Shown here one piece after another: positions 1-5,050 of a DNA stretch of 7,808 nucleotides (positions are counted from its first letter, which is position 1; each line of letters opens with the position of its first letter). Made by a program: the position numbers and the translations under genes. The stretch is from positions 1 through 7,808 of the forward strand of contig CALGIR010000228.1 of assembly GCA_937915475.1 (NCBI GenBank), read 5' to 3'. The notes beneath the pieces are model-generated. The model saw only the letters and a list, made by a program, of their open reading frames with translations. It was not told where the DNA came from and ran no database searches. The stretch is from an uncultured Bacteroidales bacterium (GTDB lineage: Bacteria > Bacteroidota > Bacteroidia > Bacteroidales > Tenuifilaceae).

Positions 1-45
1 GAGATTGGTCAGTGACTGGAGTTCAGACGTGTGCTCTTCCGATCT
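1..45. other. Illumina TruSeq index adapter, non-genomic
   Basis: This stretch reads as the 3' part of the Illumina TruSeq indexed PCR primer. It has the GAGAT end of the P7 tail, then the six-base index TGGTCA (reverse complement of TGACCA, TruSeq index 4), then the read-2 primer site starting GTGACTGGAG and ending CTCTTCCGATCT at base 45. It is untrimmed library adapter left at a contig end, so genomic sequence begins at base 46. The minus-strand frame through it encodes the tail IGRAHV, a familiar adapter-derived ending in databases. The match is from memory of the published adapter, and it is essentially exact. Confidence 0.97.
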
Positions 46-784
46 CGTTGCTTAGCACAAGGGTATTACCATCGTAATCGGTTACAAAAGTTTCGGTTAG
101 GAGTTCAACGCCCATTTTTTGTAGATATGTTCTTGAGGCCTTTTGTGCTTTGCTACTCATATTATTTAGCGTATCCTTTGTGCCCTCAACCAAGGTGATG
201 TTGAATTTGGAGAAATCAATCCGTGGATAATCCTTCGGCAGAATATTGTTCTTAATTTCGGCAAAGGCTCCTGCCATTTCAACCCCAGTTGCGCCGCCAC
301 CAACAATTACAAGGTTAAGCAAACCCTCCTTATCCATTCCATTTGCTGAAGCAATATTTTCGAATGTTTGCAAAATGTGGTTGCGGATTTTTATGGCATC
401 GTAGGTGGTTTTTAGGGTAAATGAGTGGCGACTGATTTTTTGGTTCCCAAAAAAATTTGTCTTACACCCAATGGCTATCACCAGATAGTCGTATTTAAAA
501 TCGCCTATGGTTGTGCTTATTCTATTTTGCTCAGGGTGAACCTGGGTTAGTTCTGCCATCCTGATTAACACGTTGCTCTTGTTCTTGAGAATATGGCGGA
601 ATGGGAAGGAGATACTCGACGGCTCGATTTGCGAAGTGGCCACCTGATAGAACAATGGTTGAAACTGATGATGGTTAATCTTGTCGATTAGCATCACATC
701 AAATAGGTGTTTATCCAATCTTCTTGCAAGTTGAATTCCTGCAAAACCGCCACCCACAATTATTACTTTCTGTTTCGAGTCCAT
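46..784 (-). CDS. ndh: Type II NADH dehydrogenase (NDH-2), 3' end missing
   Basis: This is a single-subunit, non-proton-pumping flavoprotein that oxidises NADH and reduces membrane quinone from the cytoplasmic face. The N-terminal FAD-binding Rossmann motif GGGFAG is at residues 11-16. The NDH-2 signature HHQFQPLFYQVAT is at 38-50, and a second nucleotide-binding motif VGGGATGVEMAG is at 161-172. Only 246 complete genomic codons are present; the family usually has about 400-450 residues. The C-terminal membrane-anchoring part is therefore missing. The apparent stop at 23-25 lies in adapter DNA, and the last residues (about 247-253) are artefact. The gene is last in the minus-strand operon, 41 bases after the DUF488 gene, and a hairpin fills most of that gap. 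An upstream ATG 11 bases earlier is out of frame, so the start at 784 is preferred. Related flavoproteins such as sulfide:quinone reductase lack this HQF-type signature. Confidence 0.9.
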
Positions 785-799
785 AACTGCCCCATTTAC

Positions 800-821
800 T
801 TCTCCTTGTTCCTAAGGAGAA
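800..821 (-). promoter_or_regulatory. Intergenic hairpin between DUF488 and NDH-2 genes
   Basis: TTCTCCTT (800-807) and AAGGAGAA (814-821) are perfect 8-bp inverted arms around a 6-base loop. In the minus-strand transcript the hairpin falls between the DUF488 stop and the NDH-2 start, ending 15 bases before the NDH-2 ATG. The arm nearest the start carries AAGGAG, a textbook Shine-Dalgarno sequence, held in the stem. No T-run follows, so a simple intrinsic terminator is unlikely. It may tune NDH-2 translation, protect or process the mRNA, or attenuate read-through. The role is inference; the structure is seen directly. Confidence 0.6.
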
Positions 822-825
822 CCCT

Positions 826-1179
826 TTATAAACCTTTCAATAGTACTTCCTTAAGTACAATAGCATTGTTTAGTATCGGACTTTTTGCGGCGTATAGCAA
901 ACTAAGGGGTTCACTATTAGCAATTATGCGCAATTTATTCAATTCTTCCTCTTTTTCTTTCAGCTCATTGCGATACCTCAATGCAAACTCCTCAAAACGC
1001 TCCTCCTTGTGGTCGAACCATTTCCTTAATTCGGTCGAAGGGGCAACCTCTTTATTCCACTCATCGAGGTTAGCCTTTTCTTTAGACACACCACGTGGCC
1101 AAATCCTATCCACCAAAACCCGATAACCATCCTCCTCCGCCCGCTCGTCGTAAATTCTCTTTATTTTTATGGCTTTCAT
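826..1179 (-). CDS. DUF488 family protein (YeaO-like)
   Basis: This small soluble protein of 117 residues is full length for the DUF488/YeaO family, whose biochemical function is not established. Family features are visible in order: RIYD (8-11), the strongly conserved GYRVLVDRIWPRG block (18-30), W41, the APSTELRKWF block (46-55), a charged helix (about 58-85), and a C-terminal LLYAAKSP...NNAIVLKEVL segment (94-113). The start at 1179 follows the stop of the upstream AhpD-like gene by 11 bases, which supports co-transcription in the operon that begins at 2211. Being placed between peroxidase-like and flavoprotein genes hints at a role in redox or nitrosative stress, but that is context only. 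No cysteines are present, so it is not itself a thiol enzyme. Confidence 0.88.
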   Translation of the reverse strand: MKAIKIKRIYDERAEEDGYRVLVDRIWPRGVSKEKANLDEWNKEVAPSTELRKWFDHKEERFEEFALRYRNELKEKEEELNKLRIIANSEPLSLLYAAKSPILNNAIVLKEVLLKGL

Positions 1180-1190
1180 TGGTATGATTA

Positions 1191-1520
1191 TTAATCATCC
1201 ATCTCGTCCAGAGCAATAACTGAATGGGCAAAAGCTGCACCTGCACGCATTTCGGATGCCACCCAAATGGCTTCCATTATCTCCTCTTGGCTTGCACCCT
1301 TTCGCATAGCTTGCTTGGTGTGCGATTTGATGCAATAGGGGCATTGGGTTACGTGTGCCACTGCTACTGCAATCAGCTGTTTTGTCTTCTCAGGTAGTGC
1401 TCCTTCGGTAAAAACTGCTTTGCTAAAATTCTTCCAGGCTTCCATGGTTTCGGGAGCCAAAGCCGCCCTTTTATCGGCAAGGCTTTTGGTTGCTTTTGGG
1501 AACAAATCTTTGGTTTCCAT
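1191..1520 (-). CDS. AhpD-like carboxymuconolactone decarboxylase-family protein
   Basis: This 109-residue all-helical protein belongs to the CMD/AhpD superfamily. The redox motif CPYC is at residues 60-63 with the partner histidine at 67 (CPYCIKSH), the arrangement used by AhpD-type alkylhydroperoxidases to reduce peroxides through a cysteine pair. The helix ahead of it (PEKTKQLIAVAVAHVTQ, 43-59) and the following one (QEEIMEAIWVASEMRAGAAFAHS, about 78-100) are typical. The length fits single-domain members. It is the second gene of a four-gene operon, 19 bases after the flavoprotein gene. The leader before the ATG is A/T-rich with no Shine-Dalgarno. The natural substrate is unknown; true gamma-carboxymuconolactone decarboxylases lack the CxxC pair, so a thiol-redox role is more likely. 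Confidence 0.9.
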   Translation of the reverse strand: METKDLFPKATKSLADKRAALAPETMEAWKNFSKAVFTEGALPEKTKQLIAVAVAHVTQCPYCIKSHTKQAMRKGASQEEIMEAIWVASEMRAGAAFAHSVIALDEMDD

Positions 1521-1539
1521 GATGATATTTTTTAGTTGT

Positions 1540-2211
1540 TTAAAATCCCTCTTTCACTATTAATTTTTTATCCACCTTCAGATTACTTAATTGTTTCTCA
1601 ACAATATCCATCATTACAGGGGGGCCACACAAATAAAAATGCTTATCCAAATCTGTTATTGACTGCTTCAAAAAATCTTCGGTAATAAAACCATGCGCAT
1701 ATTTGTCGATATTTTCATCGGACAAAATATTGATAAAGTTTTTACCCAGCATTTTTTGGAACTCACTCTCATTGATGATATCGGCTTTTGCCTTGTTGGC
1801 AAAAATAAGCTTATTGACCCCTATTTTATTGGTAGATTGGAGATGCCTAAATATTGAAATAAATGGCGTGACTCCTGCACCGCCAGCAATAAATACGCCT
1901 TCACCTTTGTAGCCTATTGTTCCCCAAGGGTCGTCAATAATTAGCTCATCGCCTGCTTTTAGCTTTAGCAACTCGTTGGTTACGCCTTTATGCTGAGGGT
2001 AAGTTTTAATGGTAAACTCAAGATGTTCCTCTTGGGGGAGAGAGGTAAACGTGAAAGGCCTTTTCTTTTGCACCCATTCAGGTTTATTGATAGCCAATTC
2101 TGTTGCTTGTCCTGGCTCAAATTGATAGTTCGGCGGTTTCTCCGTTTCAATTCTAAGCACGTCGTGAGTAGCCTTAGTTATTGCTTTTATTTTTATAATT
2201 TGGATTCCCAT
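1540..2211 (-). CDS. Ferredoxin-NADP reductase-like FAD oxidoreductase
   Basis: This 223-residue soluble flavoprotein has the FNR fold. The N-terminal FAD-binding beta-barrel has RPFTFTS at residues 51-57 (flavin-binding RxxTS type) and KGVTNEL at 76-82 (contacts the FAD phosphate). The C-terminal NAD(P) domain has GGAGVTPFISI at 110-120 and the CGPPVMM loop at 195-201. There is no globin domain and no plant-type 2Fe-2S domain, so it is neither a flavohaemoglobin nor a reductase with a built-in iron-sulfur tail. It must pass electrons to a separate partner; the 4Fe-4S ferredoxin encoded at 4862-5050 is a candidate, by inference. It is first in the operon with the AhpD-like, DUF488 and NDH-2 genes. 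The 101-base upstream gap holds two palindromes that could be operators. Confidence 0.9.
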   Translation of the reverse strand: MGIQIIKIKAITKATHDVLRIETEKPPNYQFEPGQATELAINKPEWVQKKRPFTFTSLPQEEHLEFTIKTYPQHKGVTNELLKLKAGDELIIDDPWGTIGYKGEGVFIAGGAGVTPFISIFRHLQSTNKIGVNKLIFANKAKADIINESEFQKMLGKNFINILSDENIDKYAHGFITEDFLKQSITDLDKHFYLCGPPVMMDIVEKQLSNLKVDKKLIVKEGF

Positions 2212-2264
2212 AACCGTAGATTTTATGTAGATTAAGTTTGTGTAATTTAGTGACCTATTCGTTA

Positions 2265-2278
2265 TTGTTGATTAACAA
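2265..2278. promoter_or_regulatory. Candidate CRP/FNR-type operator, TTGTT-N4-AACAA
   Basis: TTGTT (2265-2269), GATT, AACAA (2274-2278) form a perfect palindrome with the 5-4-5 geometry used by CRP/FNR-family regulators. It ends 53 bases upstream of the flavoprotein start at 2211, a plausible place for activation of that operon. The sequence differs from the classic FNR half-site TTGAT, so the regulator is unknown. In AT-rich DNA such a palindrome can occur by chance. Confidence 0.35.
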
Positions 2279-2302
2279 GTTGAATGCCAGTTGGTTTTGA
2301 CT

Positions 2303-2316
2303 TTGACTCCCGTCAA
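2303..2316. promoter_or_regulatory. Candidate CRP/FNR/HcpR-type operator, TTGAC-N4-GTCAA
   Basis: TTGAC (2303-2307), TCCC, GTCAA (2312-2316) is a perfect 5-4-5 palindrome, extended to a 7-bp imperfect stem. It resembles the TTGAC-N4-GTCAA core of HcpR-type regulators, known to control nitrosative-stress genes in anaerobes. It lies about 92 bases upstream of the flavoprotein operon and overlaps the stop of the gene ending at 2313. It could instead be a small 3' hairpin of that gene, although no T-run follows on either strand. Confidence 0.35.
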
Positions 2317-2762
2317 GGTTTATAGCTCCCAGGTATCGTGCGAAAACTAATGGCCAGCCTGTTCCATCCGTTAATGGCAACAATTGCCATGGTGAGTGCA
2401 ATTATCTCACTCTCGTTAAAATGCTTACGGGTAGCCTCATACAACGAATCAGGAACCTCATTCTCTGAAATAAGCGTTAAGGCTTCGGTCCAAGCCAATG
2501 CAGCTCGTTCGCGTTGGGTGTAATAAGAGGTTTCTCGCCATGCGCTTAACCCATACAGGCGTTGTTCAGTTTCTCCCGCTTTGCGGGCGTCCTTGGTGTG
2601 CATATCAATACAGTAGGCACACCCATTTATCTGCGAAGCTCTGGTTTTTATCAGTTCATACAGAGTGCGTTCCAGTCCAGAGTTTGCCACATACTTTTCA
2701 ACTTCGAGTAAACCCTTTATTGCATCTGGAGAAATTTTGGAGTAGTTCAGTCTTTCTGCCAT
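2313..2762 (-). CDS. AhpD-like carboxymuconolactone decarboxylase-family protein
   Basis: This second CMD/AhpD-superfamily protein in the window has 149 residues and is from a different subgroup than the one at 1191-1520. The signature NGCAYCIDMHTKDARKAGE runs from residue 46 to 64, with the redox pair C48/C51 and histidine 55. The preceding helix (ERTLYELIKTRASQI, 31-45) and the later RERAALAWTEALTLI helix (84-98) are typical of the group often labelled alkylhydroperoxidase AhpD core domain. It probably reduces peroxides or acts as a thiol partner; the substrate is unknown. It follows the FMN reductase gene by 30 bases, so the two are likely co-transcribed. The last codons overlap a TTGAC palindrome. 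It ends 101 bases before the flavoprotein start. Confidence 0.9.
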   Translation of the reverse strand: MAERLNYSKISPDAIKGLLEVEKYVANSGLERTLYELIKTRASQINGCAYCIDMHTKDARKAGETEQRLYGLSAWRETSYYTQRERAALAWTEALTLISENEVPDSLYEATRKHFNESEIIALTMAIVAINGWNRLAISFRTIPGSYKP

Positions 2763-2792
2763 GGCTTTACGCTTTTCTCTAAAGTTTACAGA

Positions 2793-3353
2793 TTAGTTTT
2801 TCATCCTTTTGTTAGCCTCAATACACCACAGTAGTTCATTGATAAAAACCTTTGCCCTTTTATTTGTTTCCTCAGAGTCTTTGGCATTTCCATCTTCATC
2901 AAATTCATCAAGAACACTTGGCACTGGAAACATGGCGGGGACCGTCCAAGCCCGAATTTTCCATAATGAGAACTGCAACGAGGTAATCACCTGTGTGCCA
3001 CCAAACACCCCATCGGATACAGTTGCAATTGCAATGGGTTTGCGACGCCATTGGGCGTATAAAAGGTCGATGACATTTTTTAAGCTTGCAGGGTAACCTC
3101 CGTTGTATTCAGGGGTAACAATAATAACTCCATCGGCATCCTTTATCTTTTCCGAAAAGCCAAGGGCTTTTGTCAATGGCCATTTTTGACGGTTCAGGCG
3201 CTCTTCAAACAAAGGGAAATTGTATTCCTTTAAATCGAGGATATTGCTTGATGCTAGCTCGTTTTGTTCCAAATAATTTTGGAAGAATAGTGCAACCCTA
3301 TGGCTGTTTCTCTCCTCTCTAACGCTGGCCGATATTATTTCAATGTGTGGCAT
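2793..3353 (-). CDS. NADPH-dependent FMN reductase family protein
   Basis: This 186-residue flavodoxin-fold oxidoreductase belongs to the NADPH-dependent FMN reductase/azoreductase family and transfers hydride from NAD(P)H to FMN and then to quinones, metals or other acceptors. The N-terminal phosphate-binding loop is SASVREERNSHRVA (8-21). The family signature TPEYNGGYPASLKN, which contacts the flavin ring, is at 80-93, followed by DLLYAQWRRKP (96-106) and the VSDGVFGGTQ loop (112-121). The length matches the family. The start at 3353 has a purine-rich leader (AAAAGAGAGAA) right before the ATG rather than a spaced Shine-Dalgarno. It is the promoter-proximal partner of the AhpD-like gene at 2762. 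The true electron acceptor cannot be told from sequence. Confidence 0.9.
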   Translation of the reverse strand: MPHIEIISASVREERNSHRVALFFQNYLEQNELASSNILDLKEYNFPLFEERLNRQKWPLTKALGFSEKIKDADGVIIVTPEYNGGYPASLKNVIDLLYAQWRRKPIAIATVSDGVFGGTQVITSLQFSLWKIRAWTVPAMFPVPSVLDEFDEDGNAKDSEETNKRAKVFINELLWCIEANKRMKN

Positions 3354-3372
3354 TTCTCTCTTTTAAAATTAC

Positions 3373-3385
3373 AGCACCAAGTGCT
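3373..3385. promoter_or_regulatory. 13-bp palindrome ahead of the FMN reductase gene
   Basis: AGCAC (3373-3377) and GTGCT (3381-3385) are perfect arms around CAA, starting 20 bases upstream of the FMN reductase start codon. It could be an operator for a dimeric regulator or a short hairpin in the leader of that mRNA. With only five bases per arm the evidence is weak. Confidence 0.25.
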
Positions 3386-3450
3386 AATTATTCAGACTTA
3401 GTTTTAATTCTTAGTTCGATTTTCTTTCTAAGGAGTAAATTGTACAAAAA

Positions 3451-4107
3451 CTACACACTTAAAAGCATCCTATTGGTTATGGAATCCTTCGATGTACGAT
3501 TATAGATATAGCTGGGTAGATTTGTCTCCATCATTTTAATTTCGGCATTTTTAGCTCGCTCAAATAGGTCTGCGTCTGTCCCAATGGGTACTTCAATAAA
3601 TCCATTTAACGAAACTAGGCTTTGCCTTTCGATAAAGAAAGTGCCCCCAATTACGCATTTACTTAGGTGTATTTTTTTTGAGTAGTCAAACCTATCTGGC
3701 ACATACTGGTTCCCTATTATCTCTACTCCACCGTACAAAAACTTTACTGTTGGGTTATCTAGTAAAATCTGTTTTCTGGCCTTAAGGTGGTTCGGACTAT
3801 ACTCATCATCAGAATCTAGAAAAGAAATATACTTGCCGTTCGATAAGTTTATTCCCTTGTTTTTTGATTGCACCACGCCACTGTGAAATTTTCTTACATA
3901 TCGTATTTTAGCGTAATCTTTGATATAAGGGAGAATCTGTTCGTGGGTGTTGTCCGTACTTCCATCATCTACAATAATGGCCTCCCAATCGGTTTCTGTT
4001 TGTGAGATTAGAGACTTTAACGCCCTTTTTACAAGATTTGCCCGATTGTAGGTTGCAATTACAATCGAGAAAAATGGCTGAGGTGTATTTATGCTGAAAT
4101 TGTCCAT
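3451..4107 (-). CDS. Family 2 glycosyltransferase (GT-A fold)
   Basis: This cytosolic or membrane-associated inverting glycosyltransferase of 218 residues moves a sugar from a nucleotide-sugar donor to an unknown acceptor. Motifs appear in the usual order. FSIVIATYNRA (13-23) starts the Rossmann-like half, and VDDGSTDNT (46-54) binds the nucleotide. SKNKGI (81-86) precedes the metal-binding FLDSDDEY (96-103, DxD type). GTDADLFERA (176-185) is where the catalytic-base motif should be. The C-terminal YNRTSKDSIT (202-211) resembles the family's YR..S.T element. No transmembrane segment is seen, and it is shorter than many members. Surface polysaccharide or glycan work is likely. It is out of place among redox genes and has its own gaps on both sides (97 and 209 bases), so it is probably its own transcription unit. 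The start has no clear Shine-Dalgarno. Confidence 0.9.
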   Translation of the reverse strand: MDNFSINTPQPFFSIVIATYNRANLVKRALKSLISQTETDWEAIIVDDGSTDNTHEQILPYIKDYAKIRYVRKFHSGVVQSKNKGINLSNGKYISFLDSDDEYSPNHLKARKQILLDNPTVKFLYGGVEIIGNQYVPDRFDYSKKIHLSKCVIGGTFFIERQSLVSLNGFIEVPIGTDADLFERAKNAEIKMMETNLPSYIYNRTSKDSITNRMLLSV

Positions 4108-4260
4108 TGAAAAAGACTTCTATCAAAAAAATAAAATTGTTTGGTCAGTTGAGTTTTCTTAAAGTTTACATAAAACAGTTGACAATCTCTTTATTCCATT
4201 CCAAAGAATTGTAACGGGAGTGGGAGGTAGGCTACATTACATGCCCCAACCGGAAGTTTG

Positions 4261-4290
4261 CTGGTGCTATTATTTGAAAATTAGCACCAG
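4261..4290 (-). terminator. Hairpin downstream of the OsmC gene, possible terminator
   Basis: CTGGTGCTA (4261-4269) and TAGCACCAG (4282-4290) are perfect 9-bp inverted arms around a 12-base AT-rich loop. In the minus-strand transcript it sits 27 bases after the OsmC stop, where a terminator or 3' stabilising hairpin is expected. No T-run follows it, so it is not a canonical intrinsic terminator. The rest of the 4108-4316 gap holds no gene that can be supported. Confidence 0.4.
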
Positions 4291-4316
4291 TACTTTCCGT
4301 AGGATAAGCGCTTGTT

Positions 4317-4745
4317 TTACTTAACAAGTTGTGCGTTGGCCAATATTTTGGCAGTTCCTCCTGCATACAGTCTCGAAACAGGGCATTTTTCTTTGGTAAT
4401 GGATGCCAACTTTTTCAGTTTGCTTTCATCAAGCCCATTGCATTTTACCTTGCAATCCAACTTAATTTCGGTGATGTGTGGGCCTGTGTCATCTTTACCA
4501 ATGGTTACCTTGGCTGTTGTGTCGATGCTTTCAGGGTTCAGTCCCTCTTCGGTTAGCAATAGCGAAAGATACATTGAGTAGCATCCGGCATGTGCCGCTC
4601 CCACAAGTTCTTCAGGATTGGTGCCTCCGGCACCTTCAAAGCGTGAGGCAAAGGTGTAAGCACCTTCGAAACCTGTAAATTTCATGGTTCCTTTACCGTC
4701 ATTAATCTTTCCCTTCCATTGTGCTTGTGCATTTGATGTTGCCAT
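4317..4745 (-). CDS. OsmC-family peroxiredoxin-like protein
   Basis: This 142-residue member of the OsmC/Ohr family consists of thiol peroxidases that reduce organic hydroperoxides in the cytoplasm. The expected active-site set can be seen: R35, glutamate 45/46 within GTNPEELVGAAHAGCYSM (41-58), the peroxidatic cysteine C55, and the resolving cysteine C121 in EKCPVSRLYAG (119-129). The length and the GTNPEEL motif fit the OsmC subgroup (osmotically inducible) better than Ohr. Two extra cysteines occur at 98 and 102. The gene lies downstream of the Rrf2/ferredoxin pair, separated by 116 bases, so it likely has its own promoter. The leader before the start at 4745 is A-rich without a Shine-Dalgarno. 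The electron donor is unknown; lipoyl or small-thiol donors serve other family members. Confidence 0.92.
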   Translation of the reverse strand: MATSNAQAQWKGKINDGKGTMKFTGFEGAYTFASRFEGAGGTNPEELVGAAHAGCYSMYLSLLLTEEGLNPESIDTTAKVTIGKDDTGPHITEIKLDCKVKCNGLDESKLKKLASITKEKCPVSRLYAGGTAKILANAQLVK

Positions 4746-4800
4746 GTCAGTTTTTTTTAAATTGTTAGTTTTTAAAATAAAGTAGTCTTGTTGTGTTGCA

Positions 4801-4817
4801 TCGGATTACTTCTCCGA
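4801..4817. repeat. Short inverted repeat between OsmC and ferredoxin genes
   Basis: TCGGA (4801-4805) and TCCGA (4813-4817) flank a 7-base loop in the gap between the ferredoxin stop and the OsmC start, 56 bases ahead of the OsmC ATG. It could be an operator or a weak 3' hairpin of the ferredoxin mRNA. On the minus strand the T-tract lies before it, not after, so it does not look like a terminator for ferredoxin. Confidence 0.22.
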
Positions 4818-4861
4818 ATTAAAAAAAATCAATAATTTGCTTTCGTGCATCTAGAGGTTTT

Positions 4862-5050
4862 TTACTCAAATTTAATTACCTCCACAGGGCAGTCGTCGGC
4901 AGCTTCTTTAATGCCGTCTTCAAACTCGCTGTAGTCAACTCCTTCAATGACGACAGCTACGTCTTCCATTTTGAAAACTTCGGGGCTTATATCTTCGCAT
5001 AGCCCACAGGATATACATCCTTCGTCAATCCAAACTTTTTTTATTGCCAT
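4862..5050 (-). CDS. Single-cluster 4Fe-4S ferredoxin
   Basis: This 62-residue acidic electron carrier has cysteines C12, C15 and C18 in GCISCGLCED, and C54 in the CPVEV turn near the C-terminus. These are the four ligands of one 4Fe-4S cluster, as in the small monocluster ferredoxins of Desulfovibrio, Thermotoga and Bacillus. No second CxxCxxC motif exists. Many acidic residues lie between about 20 and 53, typical of a soluble low-potential shuttle. The start codon lies inside the end of the Rrf2 regulator gene (10-base overlap at 5041-5050), which implies translational coupling and a fixed ratio. Possible partners are the FNR-like reductase at 1540-2211 or a Fe-S assembly or repair enzyme, but none is shown by sequence. 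Confidence 0.95.
   Translation of the reverse strand: MAIKKVWIDEGCISCGLCEDISPEVFKMEDVAVVIEGVDYSEFEDGIKEAADDCPVEVIKFE

Noticed and set aside
23..45. C-terminal residues and stop codon of the NDH-2 frame
   Set aside because: They are encoded by adapter DNA, so the gene is truncated rather than a short 253-residue variant.
707..1126. Plus-strand open frame of 139 codons
   Set aside because: It is antisense to the NDH-2 start and the well-supported DUF488 gene, and its serine/leucine-rich product shows no family feature.
1540..2211. Flavohaemoglobin (Hmp) fragment
   Set aside because: The FNR-like module is complete with its own start, and no globin domain is encoded upstream, so it is a stand-alone reductase.
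2301..2318. Intrinsic terminator for the AhpD-like gene
   Set aside because: The stem is short, overlaps the stop codon and has no T-run on either strand; an operator reading fits better.
2338..3096. Several plus-strand open frames opposite the AhpD-like and FMN reductase genes
   Set aside because: They are shadows of conserved minus-strand genes and have no recognisable domains.
4312..4678. Three overlapping plus-strand frames opposite the OsmC gene
   Set aside because: The OsmC active-site motifs on the minus strand explain the region; the antisense products look random.
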